A stretch of DNA of 64,000 nt from Hysterium pulicare CBS 123377 (lineage: Eukaryota; Ascomycota; Dothideomycetes; Hysteriales; Hysteriaceae): NCBI GenBank assembly GCA_000467715.1, contig AJFK01000202.1, forward strand, positions 124,001 to 188,000, read 5' to 3'. The position numbers and the translations under genes were made by a program. The notes under the pieces are model-generated. The model saw nothing but the letters and a program-made list of their open reading frames with translations. It was not told the origin of the DNA and did no database searches. This document shows, piece by piece, positions 9,975-20,620 of this stretch. Position 1 is the stretch's first letter. Each line of letters opens with the position of its first letter.

Positions 9975-10771
9975 TTTTTTGTAATAGCTTTGTAAAATGA
10001 ATGAGGTTTGAGTTGAGCGATCTGGAAACATCAAACGGTCATAATGGAGTACTTGTAGGGCATTGTTCAGGTTTGCTGCTTCAGAACGCCGTGGAAGAGA
10101 AAACGATTGTTCGCTCATTCAATCTCCATAGAAACGTGTGACATGTTCCATGTGCCTCATGAGCAAGCAACGACTCAGAAACTTCAGGTCATGTGTAGCA
10201 CCCTCAGCTACAAAACATAGCCAACGTTAGGCTAAGCTTTGGTTAAGCTCATGCCAAGAGCATGGCTGCATGGGTGCTAATTAAAGGCCGTAGTACAAGG
10301 GAATGGTAGCGGTGCCGTTACCTCGTGGAATTGAGAGGGAGAAAGGCGAAAACGGGGTTTTGGAATGACGTAGCAGCGAGCATCGTCCAAAATCGACTTC
10401 GCTCAACCTTCTCAAACTCTACAGCGTCATCCGGACGCTAAGCAGTGATTTGATGCCGATTCACGAATCAAAAGTCTGCCGTTAACAAATGTTATAGAAA
10501 ATCAAGGTCGTCCACTGCCATCGTCATACTTTTATGCCTGCGGAGTCTTCTCCGAAAAGGTCTAGCCCGGACATATGCAATCGACGTCAGACACTAGTCA
10601 TTTGTGTCTTGGAACATCAAACTAAATGTATATATAACTTGATCTTGGCTACCTCTACTCAATAAGTTTGATATTTCGAGACACATTCACCAAGCTGATT
10701 TCGATTCAAAACCGCTGTTAATCTTTCGTAGAGCTCACTTCCACACGTTCAACACCAGAGAGCATCAAGTC
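9975..10771. other. Intergenic, promoter side of member 7 and of the PSD-like gene
   Basis: No further gene is recognised. The two genes are divergent here, so both promoters must lie in this stretch. A TATA-like ATGTATATATAACT lies near 10626-10639, about 135 bp before the PSD-like start. Confidence 0.4.
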
Positions 10772-12166
10772 ATGGGAGCACCTCACCAAGAAAAGACAGA
10801 TGGGGTTCCGGATGAGCACCGCATGCATCGGTATACACCATCCTGAGCCATCGAATTGGCATACATGCTTATCTCTTACAGGCCGGGACAATGGCTCCCA
10901 GCCGATCATCGCGTCCACAAAGACTGGCTGAATAATATCATCAAAGAGGTCGACAAGAACCCCAAAGACCTGCATCCCGTGCTCCAAGAGTTCAAAGAAT
11001 TGATCGAATCCAACACACGCATCTATCTCCTCGTAAACTCCATGTTTGAGCAAGTGCCCTCCAAGAAACCCTATTCCCAAGACCCAGCCGGCCACAAGCA
11101 AGTCCGGGACTACGAGCACATGCTGCAGCTGCTCAACCACATTCTCACCACATCCCCCTCGTGGAACGATAAAGGTTATTCCATAGGCATGGTCGGCACG
11201 CCCCTAAATGCTGTTCTCGACTGGCCGATGGGCACATCCAGTGGCTTCGCCTTCTTCCTCGACCCCGAAGTCAATGCCATGCTGAAAAAAGTCTTGAACG
11301 CTTGGGGCGAGTTCCTCCAATCACCTGCATCAGCCTATGTCCTCGGCTCAGATTCAATCGGCTGGTTCAGTCCCCACGGCATCGAGGATTTGTCAGCTAC
11401 CGCCAATATCGGCCAAACATCGCACAAATTCGAAGATATGTTCATCTGCGACCCCTCCGCTGAACACCACGGCTTCAAGACTTGGGACGACTTCTTCACG
11501 CGCCACATCCACGAGAACATCCGTCCAGTCGCTGCGCCAGACAATGATAACATCATCGCAAACGCATGCGAGTCTCGCACCTACAACGTTGCCCGCAACG
11601 TCTCCGGCCGTGATCGCTTCTGGATCAAAGGACAACCTTACTCGGTCATTGACATGCTAGCGCAAGACCCGCTGTACACTCACTTCATCGGTGGGACTAT
11701 TTACCAGGCCTTCCTTTCAGCACTGAGCTACCACCGCTGGCACGCACCCGTGAGCGGCAAGATCGTGAAGGCTTACGTTAAGGAGGGTACTTACTTCTCC
11801 GAGCCGTTGTTCGAGGGCTTAGGCGATCCGGCCGTGCATGAGATTGCTCAAGCTGGCGAAAGTAACGGACAAGGCTATCTAACAGCCACGGCTACACGTG
11901 CAGTCATCTTCATCGAGGCGGATAGTAAAGACATCGGCTTGATGGCGTTCCTGGGGGTTGGCATGACAGAGGTGAGCACGTGCGATATCACCGTTAAAGA
12001 GGGCCAGCGGGTCAAGAAAGGAGACCAGATTGGTATGTTCCACTACGGGGGTAGCACGCACTGCTTGTTATTTAGGAAGGGGGTGGAATTGGATGGGTTT
12101 CCGGAGGCCGGAAGAGAGCACAATGTGCCTGTACGGAGCCAGTTGGCGGTTGTGAAGAGCAACTAA
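10772..12166 (+). CDS. Phosphatidylserine decarboxylase-like pyruvoyl enzyme of the PsiD (aromatic amino acid decarboxylase) type
   Basis: Two exons, 10772-10830 and 10882-12166, give 447 residues. The N-terminal part matches the extra domain of PSD-like proteins, with FKELIESNTRIYLLVNSMFE. The catalytic part has YHRWHAPVSGKIVK, GMTEVSTCDITVKEGQ and GMFHYGGST. The serine of GGST (about residue 411) should be the self-cleavage site that forms the pyruvoyl group, leaving an alpha chain of about 37 residues. Length and motifs are closest to Psilocybe PsiD, an L-tryptophan decarboxylase, rather than to mitochondrial or vacuolar PS decarboxylases. There is no mitochondrial presequence. The substrate cannot be told from sequence. 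It is the only plus-strand gene within the first half of the small-protein array. Confidence 0.88.
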
Positions 12167-12360
12167 AATGTGGAGTTACTATGAGAAGAGTAAGCAGAGT
12201 ACATGCGATGGATACGGGATTGGCAAAATGATTGAGAGTCACAAGAATTGAGAAGGTCATATTGGCGGAGGCTACAGAATCAGGTTCCCATCCCACGTCC
12301 CTTTCAGACATTTAGATCTAGACTATGACTAATCAATGATCTCACTTCACCGGGAACTAT

Positions 12361-12760
12361 ATGACGGAGGCACCTTTAACTCCCTCATGGACTCTCAGTG
12401 TCTTCAATTTCATTCTCCCGTTCAATAACCACCCCACACTCTCAACGCGTAAGGCTTCCATCGCCTTGTCGTTCAACTTCTCAGTCCCCCACAGAGCATT
12501 TGATACGAAGTTATCATGTCCGCAAGAATTATTGAAACACTTTTCTCAAACTCTCCATTCTTCTACTCGAAAAGCTTGCTCTTCGACATCTGCGACGCCT
12601 CGATATTCAACATGCCCCAGGGCCCAGTCCGAGATCTTCTTCATCACGCTTCTGATTTCGTGAACTTACTTAATCAGCTCTCTCGTACTTGTTGTGTAGC
12701 TGTCCAAATTCAATTTGATAATCGGCTTGATCGGGCATTCTCGGAATCGGGTAAGTGAGC
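12361..12760 (-). pseudogene. Array family relic 8
   Basis: Minus-strand pieces in two frames recall the family. An opening MPDQADYQIEFGQLHNKYE lies near 12740. Further on come FEKSVSIILADMITSYQMLCGG and, after a one-base shift, EKLNDKAMEALRVE. The stretch ILADMITSYQMLCGG corresponds to the mark AAKIVIAYQSMVG of member 7. Stops between the pieces and the shift make it a pseudogene. Short plus-strand frames across the same region show no recognisable family. Confidence 0.4.
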
Positions 12761-13490
12761 TTTGCCAAGGTGGTCTGCAAATCTTTACGTGATAAGTACT
12801 CATGATTACAGACTGACGGTTTGCTTCTGTGGACTTGTTTCATGCTTTAATGATCCGATCACACGGATCGAGTCATGGACTGTCTCTAAAACAACTGGTT
12901 ATATGCCGACAGTGTAAATCCCGCATTTTCGGGGCCTCGCCCTCTTCGGCCTCTTCATTCAGAATGAGGTTTCGCTTTGCCTTAAATTCAGCTTAAGACT
13001 GACCTATTCACTTGCTTCTCTTCGGTTCTGTCACTCGGGCGTCCCGTTATAATGTAGACTATAAGATCTAACACACGTAGAATCATTGCAGAACGTTGAC
13101 GTTGGAAGGAAAGCGCTCTTTCCCGTCAACCGGATCGTTATTAACATCCTCTATATCTCCTCCGCATCATCCGCATCATCCGCATCTGCTAAAGCTAGCA
13201 GTTTCATCGCGGATGGTTTGATAAGCGCAATATTGTCTCGACTTATAGAACAACGTCGTCTTCTGCATCAATGTGTGGCTCCAAAGAGTCTCATGACATC
13301 GAGCAATTCCCCTTTATTGTTCATTGTCAAATAATCCCATACCTAAAGCTCAGTTTTACCGCAATCATTTCCTCTCTCTCCTTTCTACGAATCCTCGTTC
13401 TTGGTTATAGGGACAAGAGCCCCGCAGAGGAGCCTGGAGAGAAGACCAAGACCCGTAGAGGAGACCATCCCTCAGTTCGTTTTCCGGTTT
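12761..13490. other. Intergenic, with a 9-bp microsatellite
   Basis: No gene is recognised. Three near copies of CCGCATCAT lie at about 13162-13188. Short open frames on the plus strand look like chance. Confidence 0.4.
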
Positions 13491-13835
13491 CTACTCGTTC
13501 TGCCGAATTATGGCTAATATTGCCTGCCACAAAACCTCCAGCAGCTCATCACTTAGCGCCCTGGCCTCCGCAAAGGACTTTCCACCAAGTACCTGGTAAT
13601 TCACTAAGTCCTCCGCCGCCCAATTCAGCAGATCTTTACGAAAGTCTTGCTTTAGCCGCCCGTATACTTCCATCGTATTCCATTGAGGGTTCTGTTGTGC
13701 CGTCGCTTTTGCTTCCTTAGCAAGATTCGCCAAAAGAAGGTTGATCTTTTTTGAGTTCTTCACCCTCTCCTGGACTGTCTGCTCAAACTCTTCAAACATG
13801 GCACTAAACGCCTTTGAGCATTGGGGTTTAGTCAT
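13491..13835 (-). CDS. Array family member 9, small helical protein of unknown function
   Basis: Intronless, 114 residues if started at MTKPQCSKAF (13835). A longer frame to 13955 exists, but its extra residues resemble nothing in the other members. A central Lys-rich helix with NLAKEAKATAQQ is followed by LKQDFRKDLLNWAAEDLVNY and QVLGG, the family mark with one residue changed in spacing. A C-terminal helix ends LWQAILAIIRQNE. No targeting signal is seen. Confidence 0.5.
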   Translation of the reverse strand: MTKPQCSKAFSAMFEEFEQTVQERVKNSKKINLLLANLAKEAKATAQQNPQWNTMEVYGRLKQDFRKDLLNWAAEDLVNYQVLGGKSFAEARALSDELLEVLWQAILAIIRQNE

Positions 13836-14174
13836 AGTCTTGAATAAGAGGTTTTCTGAAGTCTTCGATACAAGAAGTAGATGAGTGATGATCTTTAATA
13901 TGGCGTATCCAGGAGTTTGTGTCGAATGGTCTGCTGAGTGCTTTGAGTAACACACTGATCATGTGGGTAATGCTATGGTCCTCTCCGAAGCAGAACCATC
14001 ACGAATGCCTTCGCAAGGTTTCTACCTTCAGAACCGCTGTTTGTTTAGAATTTATCCTGCAGGTTGCTATTGAACAACTGTCATCAGACAAGCAGTCGTA
14101 TTCACTACCCCCTGACCGGCAAAGCATTTACCTTCATCAGGAACAATCTCGGCAGCATATTCATCAACTAACCC

Positions 14175-14504
14175 TTAAGCCTGAAACTGCCGGCGCATCA
14201 GCTCAAACGCGGTCACAACCTCGATGCACTGCTCATTCCTACTGTCCATCCCTAACAGTTCCTGACAATCTAGCAATAACAGCATCGCCTGGGATAACAC
14301 TTTGTCCACGAACTCCCGAGATAACCCATGTATAAGCTGCTCTTCTGCCACCCTAGTCTGTAATCCAGGGCTCTGTGCCCAGAATTCAACCATTTTGTCG
14401 TGGATGCGAGTGCTCTCTTTGATCATATCAGCCATCTTCCTCATCAATTCGTTCAATAGAGTGGACATCTTTTCCAAGGTCTGCTGGGGAGAGGACTGCG
14501 CCAT
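14175..14504 (-). CDS. Array family member 10, small helical protein of unknown function
   Basis: Intronless, 109 residues starting MAQSSPQQTLEKM. Helical throughout: NELMRKMADMIKE, then KMVEFWAQSP (compare ETEFWIAQF of member 5), then the mark QAMLLLLDCQELLG, in which the usual Tyr is Cys. The tail FELMRRQFQA is short. The divergence of the mark shows how loose the family is. Membership rests on position, strand, length and the same order of elements. Confidence 0.45.
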   Translation of the reverse strand: MAQSSPQQTLEKMSTLLNELMRKMADMIKESTRIHDKMVEFWAQSPGLQTRVAEEQLIHGLSREFVDKVLSQAMLLLLDCQELLGMDSRNEQCIEVVTAFELMRRQFQA

Positions 14505-15198
14505 TTTGGTAGGCTTTTGAAGTGTGGCGAAGTGGAAAATGTACTGGAGATGACTGGATTTTATGCGAGCTGCGATTGCTTGAGCACATGAAGTTTGCTT
14601 AAGACTTGATCCGACCTTTTACTGTCAGCTGGGTTTTCAAAATCTAGTTATTTAAATTTGAGAAATTAAGTTGGTCACTTGGATACTCTCCCGTTCAGCT
14701 GACCGACCCAATCTAACGACAAATATCCTGTGTCCCGTCGCCAGTCCCAGCAGAAGCATCCCAAAAGTTGACGAGATAAACGAGTGCCGCTATGAAGAAG
14801 ACTCACTTGAGCAAGCTGAGAACAGCCAACGCACCCCCGATAGGAATATAACATGAGCTTCACGAAAACACTCAATCTGCACTCGAAAGTGGAGGTCCAA
14901 CCCCCACTAGTAAAAGCCAGGGGTCTACAACCAATGTAGATCTGGATAGTAGTTTTCGGTATGAACCTGAACAATTTATTATGAGTTGCTCAAATCATCG
15001 TTCTGGGCTTTCCTCGCGGCATCAGCGCTTTCGCTGAGTTCCAACCAAAAGCTAAGCAAGGTGCACAAAGTGGCGGACACGGGAATCGTCGGGGTTAGTA
15101 GGGCAGGGAGTGAGCTAAAATAACGTATATGAGCCAGCTTCCACGCGTGGTGTTGTGAATAGCATCAGTGCTTTTGTGCCTACATAAGTAATGTAAGG
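14505..15198. other. Intergenic, nothing recognised
   Basis: Contains the upstream region of array member 10 and the 3' side of the zinc-finger gene. No conserved protein signal was seen on either strand. Confidence 0.4.
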
Positions 15199-16479
15199 TC
15201 AAACTTCGGTGTGCTTCGCCGCATGCTTTTCAATGAAACCCCACTCATACTCCCTGAAGTCTTTAGTAATTCCCTCAAAAGCATCGTTGGGTATGAAGAA
15301 AGTAGAGTCGTCATCGAGTTCTTGCTGTCGATTCTCTGGCACATCACCGAATGAGGATAACGTTTCGAACGATAAGTCTGTGCTTCTGCCAGCCAGGCTT
15401 GTGATGGGGCTGCTAAAAGTCGCATCATCGACATCCTCCGTCCATGGCAAGCAGCACAGAGCTAAAACAAGAAGGTGATTTACTATGTGGTTCCCGAGGC
15501 GACCAGATGTTTCAGTCCCGTCGCAGAGAGGACACGATGGAAATATTGACTCAATTTGATAAGAACTTGTCTCCGCTGGAGAGGGCTCGTTATGTTGCTT
15601 CATATGAAATTCGAGGTCTTCAGGATTGGCAAAGTCCTGTGGCGGATGGGAGTCCGCTGGGCAACGCCATCGTAAGTTGTGTTCGTCACGCATATGTGTA
15701 ATCCAGTCTTCCTTTTGGCTGTAGAGCTGGTTCGGCCGAGGACATTCTATGAGCAGACAAACATACGCATCGAGGTCATTTCTGACATGCTCGCTAGAAG
15801 AACTCAGTCTTTGAATCCGGCATGATAGATGTGATCATTCTTACATCCAATTCTTGCGGTGTCTGGCTTGCTTGCTGGATAGTATACGGTAGCAGTACGG
15901 ACAAACTGCGTCCTCGCCTCTTGGTGCAGGGGGATATTCGATTCGTTCATCCAGGGCGACAGAGTCCCAGTCCGCTGTCCGTAATTCAGGGGGACCGTAA
16001 GCGGACGTGGCGACCATAGAGGCCATTCTGGACGTAGAGATATCTCTGGTGGCGGTTGAAGCATTTCGAAACGATGTTGGTACTGCCAGAGCGACATCTC
16101 TGGTAGTCGCTACTGGCCTTGCGGCTTGTTGATTTGGTCTGGCCGATTTCATGGGGCTTGCCGATGAGCTCTTCATCTCCTTCTGTTTCCTAGACTGCTG
16201 AGACGCACAATCTAGGAAGCATTTCCGACGAAGCAACATCGTCGAGGCCAAGCGTTCGCGGATGACTTCATTCAAGCCCGGGAATTTTCTTCGGATGAGT
16301 TCAGCTGCGTAGTAGTCCTTGAAGTTTCCCAAGTCACCGTCGTCCTCGAAAGTGGGGTTGTGCTCGCCAGCATCCTTGGGCTTACGGCTCTTTGTGCTTG
16401 CTTTATGGAAGATGTTTGAGAGCCGATGAAAGGAGCTGTCGAAGTTTGCCTTTTCCTTGAGTGTCGCCTTTAGTTTCAT
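15199..16479 (-). CDS. Fungal C2H2-type zinc-finger protein of unknown function
   Basis: Two exons, 16479-15845 and 15793-15199 (51-nt GT-AG intron), give 409 residues. The N-terminal part is basic (FKDYYAAELIRRKFPGL) and followed by a Ser-rich linker. A run of Cys/His modules follows. The first is CPYCYRILSSKQARHRKNW with EHVRNDLDAYVC; the second has IECPRPNQLYSQKEDW with HMRDEH; the third has WRCPADSH with EFHMKQH; the last is CPLCDGTETSGRLGNHIVNH. This module set, including EYPPAPRGEDAVCPYC, is common in large filamentous-fungal families of unknown function. The splice restores the first finger, which the raw frame truncates. It is divergent from the CorA-like gene about 250 bp away. Confidence 0.85.
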
Positions 16480-16727
16480 CTTGGTGTTTAACTGTGGTGT
16501 CTGTTAACGGCTCGTCACTTGAACATCGTTTTGTGATGTTCAAGCGTGTCCGTGGCGTTAGTGGCGGTCCGTGTGCTTTGCCGTGTTCGCATCTTCTATG
16601 ATAAGCAGGGTTTGCAAGGCTGAATAATGTACTATGCGCTTTTTTGCGGTTCCAGAAGAAATTTACGGTCGGATGTAAAAAGGTGGTATAATCCCTATAC
16701 CAGCCCATTTGATTCCAATATATCAGC

Positions 16728-18623
16728 TTGAACGCTGAGGCGTGCGACAACATGCTTACTGCGAGTCGAAATCTTCACCAACAAGCCCAATGTTCAACTC
16801 GGCCGCACCTTGTCTCGTCCGTACATCGAGGAAAACCACTCGATGAGATCAATACACAAATTCTCTTCGGCGTCGGACGTGATGAATATCTTGAATCCAT
16901 AAAATACCTCCCTCCCCGCACACAACTTCCGCGTCTCTACGATGCCATCGAGGTAACACATCACGGCGCAAAGGTCTGTATTCGTAGCGGCAATGTAGTT
17001 AGCGACAAAAGGTGTACTGATGTTTGATAGGACGCAGAAAATGTATGCAGCACATTACGAATCCCAGAAGCAGAGCTGGCTCATTGGCTTGACGAGGTCC
17101 GTTAAGTTTCATGTTATCGATAATGCTGCGTAGCTCCTGATCTAATATACAAAGGTATCGTTCATGGAATCTCATAGCAAAGATGATCTATTAACAAGAT
17201 CTCGATTCATGTAAGTCAGACCTTTGAATTAACGTTACCGAATCTCACGCTGACAAACTTCAGTCTCGGCCCTGCTCGCTCTTCCAGGTACTTCTACGCA
17301 TCCAAGAAATTCCCAGGTCTTGACTGCTTTCCAAGCAATGCCTTGCCGTTTTCCAAGATCTCGTTTATCGATATAATGCATAAGCTCAACCTGCCTGCGG
17401 CAACTCCTTGGCTTCTCTCAATTGACTCGACACATTTCCAGAAGTATGGCAATGAAGCGAACTGGCTCGGTCGGTTACCCCTATTCGCTTCCGTTCGATG
17501 ACTCGCCACTGAAAGTTGTAACAGGCTTCACGATGCGTCTGTCCTCCTACGGTATCCTTGAAATTGACCTGTCCGCCTCGATATCATATCAACCTAGCAA
17601 CGGGACGGTCAACGCATTCCTCCATGGATGCTCAAGCGACCAACAAGCACATGTTAGTGCTCAACTGCAGGGTCTCTCGGCTCTGACGGGACATCCGCTT
17701 CTGTTACCCGTTTGTCTCGTTCAGATGAAGTTGGAACTCATGCAGGAAGAAGAGGGGAAGTTGTGGAATCAGTTAATCCAAGCTGAGACACTAAGCGGGC
17801 AGACCGGTGCACCCGCTGTCCAGAGCCCTTCCCAGGCCGCAAGGAACGAACAAGAAGCGAGAAATGCTGGGGCGGACTTTGGTATCATCACACGCGACGT
17901 CTTGGGAGTTATACAGCGCACGACATCCGCCGAAAGCCATGCTGGGGCACTACTGCTCTCGATCGAAGAAATACGGAAAGGTATAGAGGCAGTGAAAGAT
18001 GCAACGAAAGGGGACAGGGGAGAGTACATCGGCAAGGCTGGAGCGATGCTTTCTGAAAAGTTAGATCTTGTGACTCAAACAACCCGTGTGACCTTGGGCT
18101 TAATCCAATTTATTGAAAAGCGTGCTCAAGCGCAGCAATCAGCCGTAAGTCTTCCATGTACCCCGCGTGACCAGGTAGGGTATAAGTATTTGTAAGACCG
18201 CGACTCACCAGAAAAGATCTATAATTACATTGCACAGCGGGATGCTCGAGTCCAGCGAGATTTGGCGAGATCCTCTGGCCAGGTTGCGCTGGCTTCGAAA
18301 CGGGACAGCTCCGCTATGAAGGCAATCGCGGTGCTGACTATGATATTTCTCCCTGGAACTTACATTGCAGTATGTGTATTCAAAGTCAATGTAGAAGAGC
18401 TGTGACTAATAACCATGTCTAGACCTTTTTTGCTATGCCAATCATGGATTTTACAGTCGACTCCCGTCTGCCGTCCCTGAGAGATACGTTTTGGCTATAC
18501 TGGGTTGTTGCTTTACCGGTTACAGCGACTGTGTTAGTCGTATACGCCACATTCCAGGTCTACGTAGATCAGAAACACCGGAAAGAAGACAACTTGCTGA
18601 ATACGGGTGCGGTACTGCCGTAG
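16728..18623 (+). CDS. CorA-like two-span membrane protein (fungal family)
   Basis: Seven exons give 501 residues: 16728-16952, 17031-17096, 17155-17210, 17264-17469, 17525-18144, 18238-18369 and 18423-18623, all GT-AG and in phase. A later Met at 16752 could also be the start. The N-terminal two thirds is soluble, with PWLLSIDSTHFQKYG and a coiled-coil region (EIRKGIEAVKDATKG). The C-terminus has two hydrophobic spans, VLTMIFLPGTYIATFFAMP and FWLYWVVALPVTATVLVVYA. SKRDSSAMKAIAVLTMIFLP is the usual signature of fungal CorA-like proteins. The bacterial GMN selectivity motif is not kept, so Mg transport should not be assumed. The intron at 17470-17524 was chosen because it removes a frame change and is 55 nt long. 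Confidence 0.85.
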
Positions 18624-18953
18624 GTACCAAGTATCAGCAGCGGGCATGGTCCTGCATTCGGCTCGCAACGTCATTATAGCGCTTGAACAAGGCGCTATAG
18701 ACAAAAGCCAACTGAAATCGTATCATCTAGCAAGGTGAATGAGATGTAGGTAGGTAGACATAATGATGGATTGTTGTGTTATTGCGTGGAGACCATCTAG
18801 GTGATGGCTGAGATGACATATAGGTACTAGTGTAGCAGATGATTTATTTAAGGGCATCTAATTTCCCACCCTTCCACAACGTCTTCCAACCAAATGCTCA
18901 CCTTCCACGCGATAACCGTGTAGCTATTTCCCGCTCTTCTTCCTCCATTCGCT
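18624..18953. other. Intergenic, nothing recognised
   Basis: Converging 3' ends of the CorA-like gene and array member 11. It also contains the altered C-terminal coding remains of member 11 (about 18909-18960). Confidence 0.4.
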
Positions 18954-19358
18954 TCATCTCCTCACGTACTGCTTCTGCCGCCTGTGTCGGAATGGCAAGT
19001 TCTGAATAGCTGATTCTTTCTTCATAAGAACCTTCTGAAAGGCTATCATCATGTTTGCAGCTGGACCACGCAGTTTATCATGCACATCTTTCTGTACTTC
19101 ATGTATGAATTGTTCACACTCTTTAATTGAAGGCTTTGTGCCCTTCCCATTGAAAATACTCATAGGGGAGTGCTTGAATTTGAAGTCTTGAAGCTTCTCC
19201 AGGATCTTGTGGGTGTCCTCTGAGGGATCCTTTATTTGAAGGGCGTGATGGAGCTTGTCTTCGATCTCTTGTAGCTTTTGTAACCATGGTGGTGGGGTCG
19301 GGTACATATCTCGTGGCTCAGACGCATTGGACGCTGCCAAATTGGAGATCGACGACAT
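18954..19358 (-). CDS. Array family member 11, C-terminus altered by a frame change
   Basis: 134 residues, MSSISNLAASN. The middle has HKILEKLQDFKFKHSP, then VQKDVHDKLRGPAANMMIAF and QKVLMKKES, matching VRQSIQEELISKAVDLMIRF and QDALMKTED of member 12. After that point the frame reads a basic unrelated tail and stops. Another frame carries on with AAEAVREEMKRMEEEERE and ends at about 18909, which fits the helix AVMETVRKEIGRK of member 12. A one-step frame change near 19010 therefore replaced the ancestral end. The protein may still be made with the new tail. Confidence 0.5.
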   Translation of the reverse strand: MSSISNLAASNASEPRDMYPTPPPWLQKLQEIEDKLHHALQIKDPSEDTHKILEKLQDFKFKHSPMSIFNGKGTKPSIKECEQFIHEVQKDVHDKLRGPAANMMIAFQKVLMKKESAIQNLPFRHRRQKQYVRR

Positions 19359-19687
19359 TGTAGGAATTCGTTATTAAGACCTAATTCAAGATAAGCTCTT
19401 TGTAAGTATGAATTTCTAAAACTAAGGCATCCTGGGATCTTTTGTATCCATTATTTGGTTGGGATGCTAGATTCACGTGGACATATCACATTATGATGCA
19501 AGCTGAGAATGACGATTGACCACCTCAACATGCATCACGTGGGTCATGTACTTCATGCATCCTCGCATGTTACTTTTAAATGTATGACTGAAGTCAGCTG
19601 GATGCCCCTTCAACTATCCTATCAACTCAAGCCGTTCTGGCATTTCCAGCTTCCATCTCAAACATCCGAGGAATCTTCATTATCCTT

Positions 19688-20062
19688 TCACATCAACTCC
19701 AATGCAGCTCTGGCAATTGGACCAAGTCTCTGATTGTCCCCTTTCCGCCCAATCTCTTTACGAACAGTCTCCATGACCGCTTGCAGTACGTCTCCATCCT
19801 CCGTCTTCATAAGAGCATCCTGAAAGCGAATCATCAAATCTACTGCTTTGCTTATCAACTCCTCTTGAATACTCTGTCGCACGTTATTGATAGTGTCGGT
19901 CGCAATTTCCAGGTCAGCACCTTTCAGCACCTTTTGGGAGAGCTCCTTTAGTAAGTCGATCCTGGTACTAATGTCTTGCTGTTGTTTCGTCAGCTCCGTA
20001 GATACCAGTTCGAGAGCTTTGATCAGGTCTGAGAGCTTCTGCGTGCCTAACGGTTCGGCCAT
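19688..20062 (-). CDS. Array family member 12, small helical protein of unknown function
   Basis: Intronless, 124 residues, MAEPLGTQKLSDL. The pattern of three to four helices is clear: KALELVSTELTKQQQDI (coiled coil), LLKELSQKVLKGADLEI, the mark region with KAVDLMIRFQDALM, and AVMETVRKEIGRK. It ends in a less polar stretch ARAALELM. Nearest relative in the window is member 11. It looks intact. No signal peptide is present. Confidence 0.55.
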   Translation of the reverse strand: MAEPLGTQKLSDLIKALELVSTELTKQQQDISTRIDLLKELSQKVLKGADLEIATDTINNVRQSIQEELISKAVDLMIRFQDALMKTEDGDVLQAVMETVRKEIGRKGDNQRLGPIARAALELM

Positions 20063-20620
20063 TGTGGTTACTAGATTACTTGACTTGTAATATGCAAATG
20101 GAAGATCCTGTGTCCTGAGTAGAAACCCAAAGCATCATTTTAGACAACGGAGAATACTTATACAACAATTTCAAATATTGGCAAACCGCACAAGTCAGAT
20201 AATGATCGCTGATTGTGAATCTTATGGAAACTGTTTGTACTCTCACGTGTAGACTGAAAAAATTCCGACAGCCAGATCTTCTGGCTTGGAACTTTCTCGA
20301 AAGCATCTTAGTCGCCCCTCGAAGTTGACATCAGAGCAACTGAGCTTGCTTCAGATACTGTAGGCTCCATGACCTAAGCAGCACATCTTTTACGCTTGAC
20401 ATGGCGAGCATGACCAATTTGTTACTTGTAACTCTTTCCGCACTGATTGCAAAGCATTGGTACATCCATGCACAGTCACATGTCCCGAATGCCGCATCTG
20501 GCACTTCGCGAGCAATGAGATCGTAGTCTTCGGAGGTGTCTGCCCCTAGCATAGTCTTGACTACTAGCCTATAAAGCCGATTTAGACTCGGTACAAGGTA
20601 CTAAAGTAAAGCTGCTGTCC

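Noticed and set aside
20331-20552. Minus-strand frame between array member 12 and the coiled-coil gene as another array member
   Set aside because: It has no AA-hhh-x-YQ mark and no helix order like the family.
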